Assembly: GCA_048976805.1 (NCBI GenBank)
Contig: JBHGUR010000098.1
Span: forward strand, 1-64,000
Source: Ectobacillus sp048976805
GTDB lineage: Bacteria > Bacillota > Bacilli > Bacillales > Bacillaceae_G
Length of the DNA stretch: 64,000 nucleotides
Direction of reading: 5' to 3'
Shown here: piece by piece, positions 43,649 through 53,162 of the stretch
How the letters are laid out: each line of letters opens with the position of its first letter
Numbering within the stretch: the first letter of the stretch is position 1
Program-made: the position numbers and the translations under genes
Notes under the pieces: model-generated
Seen by the model: the letters and a program-made list of their open reading frames with translations, nothing else
Databases searched by the model: none
What the model was told of the DNA's origin: nothing

Positions 43649-44886
43649 GATGCTTCCCCCTCTTTTTGCAGCAGCCATTTTTCCTGCCAAACGTATTCTG
43701 TCAGCTTATCTCCGGATGTATCGATTACAATCGGAATACTGTGTTTTCGTGCAAACTGAAAGGTATCTGGCAATGTTTCACACATGGATAGTTCAGCTTT
43801 TATGCCATCCTTTGCATAAAGCGAACGGAGCCGCTCTGCTTCCGCAAGCGTTTCAAGCTCGTAATGAATCAAAATCGCAGCCGATTCCGTTTTAGCAGGC
43901 GGGGTATTCTCTTTCAAAACGCGAACAATTTGGTCAACTTGCAGCGCCAAGCCGGTTGCCGGCATTGGCTCTCCAAAATGCCCCATCAATTCGTCATAAC
44001 GGCCGCCGCTTACAATTTCCTCGCCGATATCATAGGCATAGCCGCGGAAAATAACCCCTGTATAATATTGAAGATTTTGGATCATTCCGAGGTCGACTGA
44101 AATATAGTTTCCATAGCCGAGGCGCTCAATCGTTTCATAAATTTTTCGGACGCGATCGATCGCCTTTTTCATCTCTTTATTTGCAGCAAGCCGGTCTGCT
44201 TCGTCAATCACTTCCATGCCGCCGAACAATCTTGGCAAGCGCTGCAATAAGCGCACCGTTGCATCATTTAAGTCAAAATTCTTTTTCTTCAAAAATTCTG
44301 ACAGGCCAGTGTAGCTTTTATTTTCAATATAATCGCGCAAAATGCTTTCATCCTCTTCCGTCAGCGACAGCTTTTTTATAATAGATTTATAAATTTCCAC
44401 TTGCCCGATTTCAATTTTAAATTGGGTAACTCCTACTGCCTGCAGTGCAGTAATCGCACTGACAATGCATTCTACCTCGGCGCGCAAGTTATCAATGCCA
44501 ATAATTTCAATGCCAGTTTGAGTCAACTCATTATATTTTCCTGTCATGCTTTGATTAGCGCGGAAAATATTGCCGCTATATGTTAATTTTAGCGGAGGCT
44601 TCATCATCGTGGAGCCGACAACGCGAGCAATCGGAATCGTCATATCCGGACGAAGCACTAAAATGCGGCCATGCTGGTCAAAAAATTTATACATTTTTTC
44701 TTCGTCAATCGGACGGTTTCGAAACGAAAACACATCATAAAATTCAATCGTCGGCGTGCGCACTTCTTCATAGCCCCGCGATATAAATACACGGCGCAAG
44801 CGCTGCTCTACCTCTTCCTTCAAGGTACATTCTTCAAACAATATATCTCTCGTTCCGTTTGGATTTGCTCGCTTCCATTTTGTCAT
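43624..44886 (-). CDS. hisZ: ATP phosphoribosyltransferase regulatory subunit
   Basis: 420 residues, HisRS-like class II fold without anticodon-binding domain. It has motif 2-like LRPDMTIPIARVV and motif 3-like ISGGRYDELMG. HisZ gives HisG its activity and histidine feedback control. First gene of the operon; AAGGGGTG lies 7 nt before the ATG. Confidence 0.93.
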   Translation of the reverse strand: MTKWKRANPNGTRDILFEECTLKEEVEQRLRRVFISRGYEEVRTPTIEFYDVFSFRNRPIDEEKMYKFFDQHGRILVLRPDMTIPIARVVGSTMMKPPLKLTYSGNIFRANQSMTGKYNELTQTGIEIIGIDNLRAEVECIVSAITALQAVGVTQFKIEIGQVEIYKSIIKKLSLTEEDESILRDYIENKSYTGLSEFLKKKNFDLNDATVRLLQRLPRLFGGMEVIDEADRLAANKEMKKAIDRVRKIYETIERLGYGNYISVDLGMIQNLQYYTGVIFRGYAYDIGEEIVSGGRYDELMGHFGEPMPATGLALQVDQIVRVLKENTPPAKTESAAILIHYELETLAEAERLRSLYAKDGIKAELSMCETLPDTFQFARKHSIPIVIDTSGDKLTEYVWQEKWLLQKEGEASCVTFKLR

Positions 44887-44931
44887 TTTTTAACACCCCT
44901 TATTTTGTAAAAACGAAAGTTGTTATTTAAA

Positions 44932-44974
44932 AAGATACAAAGGAACGCAGTTTATGTCAAATGATTTCAAATGA
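44932..44974 (-). promoter_or_regulatory. his operon promoter with paired heptamers
   Basis: On the minus strand TTGACA (44960-44955), 17-bp spacer, TATCTT (44937-44932). The -35 overlaps two direct CAAATGA repeats (44958-44964 and 44968-44974 on the plus strand, 10 bp apart), bounded by TGTCA/TGACA. This is a candidate operator for an unknown regulator. Confidence 0.55.
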
Positions 44975-45010
44975 CAAACCTGTATAAAATTACAATTTAT
45001 TACATATAAA

Positions 45011-45042
45011 AACCTTCAATTGCTCTAAAACAATTGAAGGTT
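45011..45042 (-). terminator. Terminator of the ilv-leu operon
   Basis: AACCTTCAATTG and CAATTGAAGGTT form a perfect 12-bp stem with TTTTTATA behind it in the minus direction. Confidence 0.9.
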
Positions 45043-45051
45043 CCTTGAATG

Positions 45052-45621
45052 TTATTGCATCCTTTGCTCATATAAGCTAATTTGTTTTTCATACTGCAGT
45101 GTCACAGCAATATCATCCAGCCCTTTTAGAAGCTTTTCCTTCCAAACTGGCTCAATTGAAAACGCAAACGTATCGTAAGGCGTTACAATTTTCTGTTTTT
45201 CCAAATCTACCGTAATTTGCTCATCAGCATTTAAAGACGCTAACTTTTGCCGGGCACTTGCCTCCAAAACAATCGGCAGCATGCCATTTTTTGTGCAATT
45301 CATATAAAAGATGTCGGCAAAGCTTCCCGCAATAATGACACGAAATCCATAGTCTTCCAAAGCCCAAGGCGCGTGTTCCCGTGAAGAACCGCATCCGAAA
45401 TTGTCGCCGGTAACTAAAATGGTCGCTTTTTTCCGAGCGTTGAGCGGAAATTCCGGATTATCCGTACGGTCTGGCAAGTAGCGCCATTCATCGAATAAAA
45501 ATTGGCCGAACCCAGTTCTTTCAATACGCTTTAAATATTGCTTCGGAATAATTTGGTCTGTATCGATATTATCATTCATAAGCGCGACAACTGTGCCTTT
45601 ATGCGTATGAAACGGTCTCAT
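45052..45621 (-). CDS. leuD: 3-isopropylmalate dehydratase small subunit
   Basis: 189 residues from ATG at 45621 (AAGGAGGAGTACC). Swivel-domain motif NFGCGSSREHAPWAL is intact. With LeuC it isomerises 2- to 3-isopropylmalate. The leuC end overlaps its start by 23 nt. Last gene of the operon. Confidence 0.95.
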   Translation of the reverse strand: MRPFHTHKGTVVALMNDNIDTDQIIPKQYLKRIERTGFGQFLFDEWRYLPDRTDNPEFPLNARKKATILVTGDNFGCGSSREHAPWALEDYGFRVIIAGSFADIFYMNCTKNGMLPIVLEASARQKLASLNADEQITVDLEKQKIVTPYDTFAFSIEPVWKEKLLKGLDDIAVTLQYEKQISLYEQRMQ

Positions 45622-46993
45622 GGTACTCCTCCTTCCGGATGTCGACGAATCGGCCGTATACAGCTGCGGCTGCCGCCATCGCCGGGCTGACAAGATGTGT
45701 GCGCGCCCCCTTGCCTTGTCTTCCTTCAAAGTTGCGGTTGGATGTTGATGCGCAATGTTCCCCTGCCGGCACTTGGTCTGGGTTCATTCCTAAGCACATG
45801 GAACATCCGGCTTCTCTCCATTCAAAACCAGCTTCGATAAAAATTTTATCCAGCCCTTTTTCCATCGCTTGCTTGCGGACTTGCTTGGACCCTGGCACGA
45901 CAAGAGCCCGGACGCCATCTTTTACTTTTTTCCCCTTTACAAAAGCGGCCGCTTCTTCTAAATCAGATAAGCGCGAGTTTGTACATGAACCGATAAAAAC
46001 GTGCTGCACCGGAATATCCTCTACTTTTTGCCCCGGCTTTAGGGCCATATATTCATAAGCCCTTTTGTCATTCGCATCTTGAATGTCCGGAAGCACCTCA
46101 TCAATGCGGACGCCCATGCCTGGGTTTGTTCCCCATGTCACATACGGGGCCAAATCAGACACATCGACCGACACATGGCGATCATATACGGCATCGCTAT
46201 CTGTATACAACATCTTCCAATCCTCAACCACCGCTTCAAACTCCTTCGGCGCGTACGGGCGGCCTTTTACATAGGAAAACGTCGTTTCATCAGGAGCAAT
46301 CAAGCCGGCCTTCGCGCCCCCTTCAATCGCCATATTGCAAAGCGTCATCCGTTCTTCCATCGTCATCGCCTTCACCGCTGGGCCGTAAAATTCAATTACA
46401 TGCCCCGTACCCATGGAAACGCCATAAGTTGCTAACAAATGAAGAATAATATCCTTTGCGTAGACACCTTTTGGCAAGCGCCCTTTTAATTCCACTCCCA
46501 TAGACTTCGGCTTCTTTTGCCATAACGTTTGCGTTGCAAGCACATGCTCCACTTCGCTCGTGCCAATGCCAAATGCCAAAGCGCCGAACGCCCCGTGTGT
46601 GGACGTATGGCTGTCGCCGCATACAATCGTTTTGCCTGGTTGTGTCAGCCCAAGCTCAGGGCCGATAACATGGACGATGCCTTGGCGCTCGTCGTTCATA
46701 TCAGCAAGCGTAATCCCGAACTCCTTGCAGTTTTCGCGCAATGTATCCATTTGCTTTTTCGCAATTTCATCCGTAATGTTCCAAACATCCTTTGTCGGAA
46801 CGTTATGGTCCATTGTGGCAAATGTTAAATCCGGCCTTCTTACCTTGCGCCCGGAAAGGCGCAATCCTTCGAAAGCTTGCGGAGACGTTACTTCATGGAC
46901 AAGGTGAAGATCGATATAAATTAAGTCAGAGCCATTTTCAGTGCTTGTAACAGTGTGGCGGTCCCATAGTTTATCGAATAGCGTTTTCCCCAT
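45599..46993 (-). CDS. leuC: 3-isopropylmalate dehydratase large subunit
   Basis: 464 residues. Aconitase-type 4Fe-4S cysteines lie in VFIGSCTNSR and in EAGCSMCLGMNPD. DSHTSTHGAFGALAFGIGTS is the family motif. It overlaps the leuB stop by 1 nt. Confidence 0.96.
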   Translation of the reverse strand: MGKTLFDKLWDRHTVTSTENGSDLIYIDLHLVHEVTSPQAFEGLRLSGRKVRRPDLTFATMDHNVPTKDVWNITDEIAKKQMDTLRENCKEFGITLADMNDERQGIVHVIGPELGLTQPGKTIVCGDSHTSTHGAFGALAFGIGTSEVEHVLATQTLWQKKPKSMGVELKGRLPKGVYAKDIILHLLATYGVSMGTGHVIEFYGPAVKAMTMEERMTLCNMAIEGGAKAGLIAPDETTFSYVKGRPYAPKEFEAVVEDWKMLYTDSDAVYDRHVSVDVSDLAPYVTWGTNPGMGVRIDEVLPDIQDANDKRAYEYMALKPGQKVEDIPVQHVFIGSCTNSRLSDLEEAAAFVKGKKVKDGVRALVVPGSKQVRKQAMEKGLDKIFIEAGFEWREAGCSMCLGMNPDQVPAGEHCASTSNRNFEGRQGKGARTHLVSPAMAAAAAVYGRFVDIRKEEYHETVSYA

Positions 46994-48063
46994 TATTTTC
47001 CTCTCCCTACTAACACTTGCTCCTCCATCGCTTGCACAACATAATCGGTAAAGGAAGTTGTCGTTTCGCTTCCTCCTAAATCTCCTGTATAGCGCCCTGC
47101 TTTTAATACGGAAGCCACCGCTTCTTCAATTGCTTTCGCCTCGGCTGCTAAACCGAAGGACTGTTCGAGCATCATCGCGACAGAACGGATCATGGCAATC
47201 GGATTCGCCTTGTTTTTGCCGGCGATATCCGGCGCCGAGCCGTGAATCGGTTCGTATAACGACGGGCCGTTTTCAGCATGGCTTGCAGACGGCAGCATAC
47301 CTAGCGAGCCTGCCAGCACGGATGCTTCGTCGCTTAAAATGTCGCCAAACAGGTTTTCCGTCACAATGACATCAAACCGGCCAGGATTGCGGACAAGCTC
47401 CATCGCTGCCGCATCAACAAGCAAATGCTCCAGTTCCACTTCCGGATAACGCTCTGCCACTTCGCACGCAACCTCTCTCCAGAGCTTGCTCGATTCCAGC
47501 ACATTGGCTTTATCAATGGAAGTTACCCTTTTCCTTCTCGTCAGCGCAAGCTTGAACGCATATTCTACGATTCTTTCAATTTCCCGTCTTGTATACGTAA
47601 GCGTATCTGTCGCATGCTCTTTTGTCCGTTCTTTTGGAGCTGAAAAGTAAATGCCTCCTGTCAATTCGCGCACTACAACAAATTGTACCTCTTTTGCCAT
47701 TTCCGCCTTTAAAGGAGAAAGATGGGCAACCGCCCCATCCACTTCAACCGGGCGGACGTTGGCAAATACGCCAAGCGCCTTGCGAAGCGTAAGCAGCCCT
47801 TTTTCCGGCCTTTCCGGCGCCGCGTCCCATCTCGGCCCTCCGACAGCCCCGAGCAAAACGGCATCGCTCGCTAAACAAGCTGCCAGCGTCCGGGCCGGGA
47901 ACGGCTGGCCGCACTCATCGATCGCCGCTCCCCCGAACCATTCATCCTGCAAATGAAAACGATGGTTGTATAACCGTTCAACTGTGTGTAAAACTTTCTT
48001 TGCGCTTTCCATAATTTCCGGTCCGATCCCATCGCCGGCTAAACAAACGATTCTTTTTTCCAC
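46993..48063 (-). CDS. leuB: 3-isopropylmalate dehydrogenase
   Basis: 356 residues. Start LAGDGIGPEIM, catalytic Tyr in ELTGGIYFSAPKE, Mg/NAD sites in NLFGDILSDEAS and EPIHGSAPDIAGKN. Oxidative decarboxylation in leucine synthesis. It follows leuA by 11 nt. Confidence 0.96.
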   Translation of the reverse strand: MEKRIVCLAGDGIGPEIMESAKKVLHTVERLYNHRFHLQDEWFGGAAIDECGQPFPARTLAACLASDAVLLGAVGGPRWDAAPERPEKGLLTLRKALGVFANVRPVEVDGAVAHLSPLKAEMAKEVQFVVVRELTGGIYFSAPKERTKEHATDTLTYTRREIERIVEYAFKLALTRRKRVTSIDKANVLESSKLWREVACEVAERYPEVELEHLLVDAAAMELVRNPGRFDVIVTENLFGDILSDEASVLAGSLGMLPSASHAENGPSLYEPIHGSAPDIAGKNKANPIAMIRSVAMMLEQSFGLAAEAKAIEEAVASVLKAGRYTGDLGGSETTTSFTDYVVQAMEEQVLVGRGK

Positions 48064-48074
48064 AAAACCACTCC

Positions 48075-49604
48075 CTATCGTTTTGCGATTGCGGCCAATC
48101 TCTTCGATTTCCCTGCCGCGTGCACGTAAGCCCGTGCCGAAGCTTCCAATACATCCTGCGCCACACCAAAACCTGATACACGCGTTCCGTTTTGTTCAAG
48201 CTCTACATGAACGTGGGCAAGCGCATCTTTGCCTTGCGTAATAGATTGAATGCGATAGTCAATCAATTTGCACTCAAGTTGAAGGATTCTTTGAATCGCA
48301 TTATAAATCGCTTCGATGCTGCCCGCACCCGTTGCGGCATCCTCCAGTACATTGCCTTCTTTATCCTCCAGTACAACAGTAGCTGATTGCGTGCCATTGG
48401 AAATAAAATGCGCTTGTAAATATTTTACTTCAAATGGCTGGTCAGCCAAGGCCGCTTCCCCTAGCATAAGCGCATGCAAATCTTCTTCGGTTACTTCTTT
48501 TTTGCGGTCCGCCAACTGCTTAAATGCGCGAAATGCACGGTCCCGCTCTTCAGGAGAAAGCTCGTAGCCAAGCTCTGCCATCCTTTCAGTAAAAGCGTGG
48601 CGGCCGGAATGCTTTCCAAGTACAAGTTTGTTTTGTTCTTCCCCTACTAGCTCTGGGGAAATAATTTCATAGGTTGACGCCTCTTTTAACACACCGTCTT
48701 GATGAATGCCGGATTCATGCGCAAAAGCATTGGCCCCAACAACCGCTTTATTTTTTGGAACAATCATACCTGTTAGACGGCTGACAAGCGCGCTCGTCGC
48801 TTTAATTTCTTTTAAATTGATAGTAGTGTCGGCATTGTAATGGTCCTTGCGAATATACAACGCGACTGCAACCTCTTCTAAAGCGGCGTTGCCGGCGCGT
48901 TCGCCGATTCCGTTAATCGTGCCCTCTACCTGTCCGACACCGCTCTCAACCGCTGCTAATGAGTTGGCGACCGCCATGCCGAGGTCATCGTGGCAATGGC
49001 AGGAAAAAATCGCTTTATCATAGGATGGTACGTGCTCTTTTAGATATTGAAACAAATTGTAGTACTCCTGCGGATTTGTGTATCCGACTGTATCGGGAAT
49101 GTTCACGACATCCGCGCCGTGGCGAATCGCTTCTTCAATCGCCTGCGCCAAAAACGCGTAATCCGTCCGGGTCGCGTCTTCCGCGGAAAATTGAACGACT
49201 GGAAATAGCGACTTAGACAGCTTCACCGATTCGCGGATTGTACTTAGCACATCTTCACGAGACATTCTCAGCTTATGCTTCATATGAATGTCGCTTGTTG
49301 CGATAAAAACGTGCAGCCGCGGTGCAGCCGCCTCCTTTAACGCCTCGTAAGCTATGCGAATATCCGACTCCTTCGCGCGCGCCAGGCTCATAACCGATGC
49401 ATTTTTGATAATTTTCGCGATATCGCGCACTGACTGAAAATCACCTTCGGAGGCGGCTGCAAAGCCCGCCTCCATGATATTAATGCCAAGCCGTTCCAAT
49501 TGCCGTGCAATTTGCAATTTTTCTTGCGGATTTAAATTTACACCGGCCGATTGCTCTCCGTCCCGCAGCGTTGTGTCCATGAACAAAATTTGTCTCATGT
49601 CCAT
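48075..49604 (-). CDS. leuA: 2-isopropylmalate synthase
   Basis: 509 residues. HMGL-like barrel starting TTLRDGEQSAGVNL with metal His in SCHCHDDLGMA, then the C-terminal leucine-binding regulatory domain (about 390-509). First committed leucine step. Its ATG overlaps the ilvC stop (TAATG). Confidence 0.96.
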   Translation of the reverse strand: MDMRQILFMDTTLRDGEQSAGVNLNPQEKLQIARQLERLGINIMEAGFAAASEGDFQSVRDIAKIIKNASVMSLARAKESDIRIAYEALKEAAAPRLHVFIATSDIHMKHKLRMSREDVLSTIRESVKLSKSLFPVVQFSAEDATRTDYAFLAQAIEEAIRHGADVVNIPDTVGYTNPQEYYNLFQYLKEHVPSYDKAIFSCHCHDDLGMAVANSLAAVESGVGQVEGTINGIGERAGNAALEEVAVALYIRKDHYNADTTINLKEIKATSALVSRLTGMIVPKNKAVVGANAFAHESGIHQDGVLKEASTYEIISPELVGEEQNKLVLGKHSGRHAFTERMAELGYELSPEERDRAFRAFKQLADRKKEVTEEDLHALMLGEAALADQPFEVKYLQAHFISNGTQSATVVLEDKEGNVLEDAATGAGSIEAIYNAIQRILQLECKLIDYRIQSITQGKDALAHVHVELEQNGTRVSGFGVAQDVLEASARAYVHAAGKSKRLAAIAKR

Positions 49605-50611
49605 TAAACCTCCATTTTCACCTTTGGTTTCACAAATGGCATCATAGAGCGGAGCTTGCGCCCTACCACTTCGATTTGATGTTGGTTTTCCGCTTCGTTA
49701 ATCGCGTTGAAATTCGGGCGTCCCGCTTTGTGCTCTGCGATCCAGCCTTTTGCAAACGTGCCATTTTGAATATCTGCCAATACCTCTTTCATCGCTTTCT
49801 TCGTTTCGTCTGTAATTACGCGCGGGCCGGATACGAAATCGCCCCATTGCGCTGTATCAGAGATAGAGTAACGCATGTTTTCCAAGCCGCCTTCATACAT
49901 TAAATCCACGATTAACTTCAACTCATGCAAACACTCAAAATATGCCAACTCCGGCTGGTAGCCAGCTTCCACTAATGTTTCAAAGCCCGCTTTTACAAGC
50001 GCTGTTGCCCCGCCGCATAAAACAGCTTGCTCCCCGAACAAATCTGTTTCCGTTTCTTCTTTAAAAGTTGTTTGCAATACGCCAGCGCGCGTAGAGCCGA
50101 TGCCGTCAGCATAAGATAATGCTTTATCAAATGCCGTTCCTGTAGCGTCTTGATACACGGCGAATAATGCCGGTACAGCCGCGCCTTCTGTGAATGTGCG
50201 GCGTACAAGGTGCCCCGGCCCTTTCGGCGCTACTAAGAATACATCCACATCTTCTGGAGGTGTAATCTCTTTATAATGAACGTTAAAGCCGTGCGCAAAT
50301 ACTAAAGCATTGCCCGACTGCAAATTCGGCTCAATTTCTGCCTCGTACACTTCCGGCTGGCGCTCATCCGGAAGCAAAATCATCACAACCTCTGCTTCCT
50401 TCGCTGCATCCGCCACCGTTTTTACTTCAAAACCGTCTTGCTTTGCCTGCTCCCAAGATTTCCCTTGGCGAACCCCAATAACAACGTCAAAGCCATTATC
50501 GCGCAAGTTTTGCGCATGGGCGTGGCCTTGAGAACCGTAGCCGACAATCGCGATCTTCTTCCCCTTTAATACATTGTTTTGAACAGCATCTGTGTAATAT
50601 ACTTTTACCAT
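49604..50611 (-). CDS. ilvC: Ketol-acid reductoisomerase
   Basis: 335 residues, class I. NADP motif VGYGSQGHAHAQNLRD, metal acids in LFGEQAVLCGG and EALVEAGYQPELAYFE-like region. It converts acetolactate in the second common step of Val/Leu/Ile synthesis. Confidence 0.96.
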   Translation of the reverse strand: MVKVYYTDAVQNNVLKGKKIAIVGYGSQGHAHAQNLRDNGFDVVIGVRQGKSWEQAKQDGFEVKTVADAAKEAEVVMILLPDERQPEVYEAEIEPNLQSGNALVFAHGFNVHYKEITPPEDVDVFLVAPKGPGHLVRRTFTEGAAVPALFAVYQDATGTAFDKALSYADGIGSTRAGVLQTTFKEETETDLFGEQAVLCGGATALVKAGFETLVEAGYQPELAYFECLHELKLIVDLMYEGGLENMRYSISDTAQWGDFVSGPRVITDETKKAMKEVLADIQNGTFAKGWIAEHKAGRPNFNAINEAENQHQIEVVGRKLRSMMPFVKPKVKMEV

Positions 50612-50630
50612 TTTTATTTCCTCCCTTAAA

Positions 50631-51146
50631 TTAATGAATAATCATTGTTTGTTGTTTTTCTGACTTTTTCATGCTTCTTGTAAATGCTGTTACGCCGGTG
50701 CGGGCGATTTCTTTCAGCCCGTACGGACGAAGCAGTTCAATCAGCGCCTCTATTTTATCTTGCGTTCCCGTTACTTGGACGACGATTGAATCCTTTCCGA
50801 CGTCAATAACGGAGGCGCGGAACGGCTCTATCAAACTATAAATCTCCGACCGCGTCGCAAGGGAAGTTGCAATTTTAATAAGCGCCAGTTCGCGGGCAAT
50901 CATCGCTTCATCTGTGATATCGGAAACCTTCAAAACATCAATCTGTTTATGCAGCTGCTTGATCAGTTGCTCAATTTGTTCTAAGTTGTCAACATGAACG
51001 ACAAATGTCATGCGTGAAATGTGGGGAGATTCCGTATGTCCGACTGAAATGCTTTCAATGTTAAATTGTCTTCGGGACATAACGCCTGTAATCCGGTTTA
51101 AAACGCCGCTTTGATTTCGAACAGTAGCCGTTACAATACGTTTCAT
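50631..51146 (-). CDS. ilvN: Acetolactate synthase small subunit
   Basis: 171 residues. N-terminal ACT domain (VRNQSGVLNRITGVMSRR) and a C-terminal ACT-like domain, which mediates valine feedback. It overlaps ilvB by 4 nt (ATGA). Called ilvH in several Bacillus annotations. Confidence 0.94.
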   Translation of the reverse strand: MKRIVTATVRNQSGVLNRITGVMSRRQFNIESISVGHTESPHISRMTFVVHVDNLEQIEQLIKQLHKQIDVLKVSDITDEAMIARELALIKIATSLATRSEIYSLIEPFRASVIDVGKDSIVVQVTGTQDKIEALIELLRPYGLKEIARTGVTAFTRSMKKSEKQQTMIIH

Positions 51147-52840
51147 CCTTCCACCCCTTCCATTTGATGGATGCCCTTGCCCGGAGCGACCATCGGCATT
51201 ACCTTTTCAGACTGCAGCACCCGGCAGTCGATTACTACCGGACCTTTATATAAGAGCGCTTCTTGCATCTGCTCCTTTGCTTTCTCCAGGTTTTCAATGC
51301 GTACGCCCTTAATGCCGTACGCTCCAGCCAATGCAACAAAATCCGGCTGGCAATGCAACAGCGAGTGCGAATAGCGTTCGTTGTAAAACGATTCCTGCCA
51401 CTGCCGCACCATGCCAAGCGCATCATTATTCAAAATCAATACTTTTACCGGCAAATTATGCTCTTTTAAAACGCTAAGCTCTTGCAGTGTCATCTGGAAA
51501 CCGGCATCGCCGACAATTGCAACGACTGTATCATCAGGTCTTGCAAGCTGGGCTCCGATTGCTGCCGGCATCCCAAATCCCATTGTTCCAAGGCCGCCGG
51601 ACGTTACCCAACGGTTGGGGTTGGCAAGCGGGTAATATTGCGCAGCCCACATTTGATGCTGGCCGACATCTGTTGTAATAATCGCATTGCCTTCTGTCAG
51701 TTCATGTAACAATTGGATAGCGAGTTGCGGTTTAATGGCCGCCGGGTCCTGTTTATAAGTAAACGGGTATTTTTCCTTTCTTCCCTGTAATAGCACAAGC
51801 CACTCTAAATGGTTCATTTTCTTGCCGGGCTTCTCGAGCAGCACCTGCAAGGCCCGCTTTGCGGATGCAACAATCGGAATATGGGTCGGAACATTTTTGC
51901 TGATTTCGGCCGGGTCGATATCAATATGGGCGACTGTCGCCACTTTCGCGAAATGGGCAAGATTGCCGGTGAGGCGATCATCAAACCGGGCTCCGACATT
52001 AATCAAAAGGTCGCATTCATACATCGCCATGTTCGCTGTATACGAACCGTGCATGCCGCCCATTCCTAAAAAGAGAGGATCATCCGGCGGAAATGCCCCT
52101 AAGCCAAGCAGCGTATGAACAACTGGAATTTGATACATGCGCGCAAATTTTGTCAGCTCTTCCGATGCTTTTGCGTGCAACACGCCTGCTCCAGCCAAAA
52201 TAACCGGCTTTTTCGCCTCCTCAATAGCAGTGAGCAGCTTCGCTACCTGCAAACGATTTGGCTCATAATTCGGCTGATACCCCGGCAGGTCAATTTCTAC
52301 AACCTCTTTTCTTTCGCCTGTTTCCACAACCATATTTTTCGGCAAATCGATTACGACAGGCCCCGGACGGCCGGTTGAGGCAATATGAAATGCTTCTTTA
52401 ACAATCCGAGGGATGTCTGCTACATTGCGAACTTGGTAGTTATGCTTTGTGACCGGCATGGTAAGACCGATAATATCAGCTTCCTGAAAGGCATCGCTTC
52501 CGATTACAGTACTGGCAACTTGGCCTGTAAAGACGACAAGAGGAAGGGAATCCATCATTGCATCGGCAAGGCCGGTAATGACGTTCGTCGCTCCCGGACC
52601 GCTTGTAACAATGACCACACCCGGTTTTCCTGTAATTCGCGCATATCCTTCCGCTGCATGAATAGCTCCCTGCTCATGGCGTGTTAAAATATGCGGTATT
52701 TCGCAATCGTACAAAGCATCATACAACGGTAAAACAGCTCCTCCCGGATAACCGAAGATGACTTCGACTGCCTCCTTTTGCAGCGCTTCTAACAAAAGCT
52801 CCGCACCTGTCGCCGTTTTTTCCTGAGTTTGCCAAGACAT
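51143..52840 (-). CDS. ilvB: Acetolactate synthase large subunit
   Basis: 565 residues, ThDP enzyme. FGYPGGAVLPLYDAL with catalytic Glu in LTRHEQGAIHAAEGYA, and the ThDP motif GDAGFQMTLQELSV ending near NND. Anabolic type, because it has an FAD region and an ilvN partner. Preceded by a T-box leader. Confidence 0.96.
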   Translation of the reverse strand: MSWQTQEKTATGAELLLEALQKEAVEVIFGYPGGAVLPLYDALYDCEIPHILTRHEQGAIHAAEGYARITGKPGVVIVTSGPGATNVITGLADAMMDSLPLVVFTGQVASTVIGSDAFQEADIIGLTMPVTKHNYQVRNVADIPRIVKEAFHIASTGRPGPVVIDLPKNMVVETGERKEVVEIDLPGYQPNYEPNRLQVAKLLTAIEEAKKPVILAGAGVLHAKASEELTKFARMYQIPVVHTLLGLGAFPPDDPLFLGMGGMHGSYTANMAMYECDLLINVGARFDDRLTGNLAHFAKVATVAHIDIDPAEISKNVPTHIPIVASAKRALQVLLEKPGKKMNHLEWLVLLQGRKEKYPFTYKQDPAAIKPQLAIQLLHELTEGNAIITTDVGQHQMWAAQYYPLANPNRWVTSGGLGTMGFGMPAAIGAQLARPDDTVVAIVGDAGFQMTLQELSVLKEHNLPVKVLILNNDALGMVRQWQESFYNERYSHSLLHCQPDFVALAGAYGIKGVRIENLEKAKEQMQEALLYKGPVVIDCRVLQSEKVMPMVAPGKGIHQMEGVEG

Positions 52841-52876
52841 GATTTGCGAACCTCCTCATTTTCTGATTTTCTCAAC

Positions 52877-53150
52877 AAAAAAATCCTTCGCCCACACTTC
52901 AGCTAAGCTAAAGGGACGAAAGATTTTCGTGGTACCACCCTTCTTCGCAAGGTTCCCCTTGCCTCGACGGCTCGAAATGAGCCTGACCTATAACGCAGTC
53001 AACGTCCAAACCTACATTTCTTCAGCCTGGCGCTCAGGGGCGATGTTCATTGACGCGGACCATCGGTTTCCACCAGCCACCGACTCTCTGTGCGGCTCCG
53101 CCATCAACTACTCCTCCCCATCATCGCTTTCATTCCCATACACCATCTAA
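52877..53150 (-). promoter_or_regulatory. T-box leader inside the operon, specifier AUC (Ile)
   Basis: On the minus strand AAGGGTGGTACCACG (52944-52930) is followed by terminator AATCTTTCGTCC...GGGCGAAGGATTTTTTT (to 52877). Stem I has AGGAGTA and AGAGAGTC. The helix GTTGATGGCGGA/TCCGCGTCAAT and base stem GGGG/CCCC place the specifier loop at GAACATCG, so the specifier is ATC (53044-53042). Confidence 0.85.
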
Positions 53151-53162
53151 TGGGCATTCACT

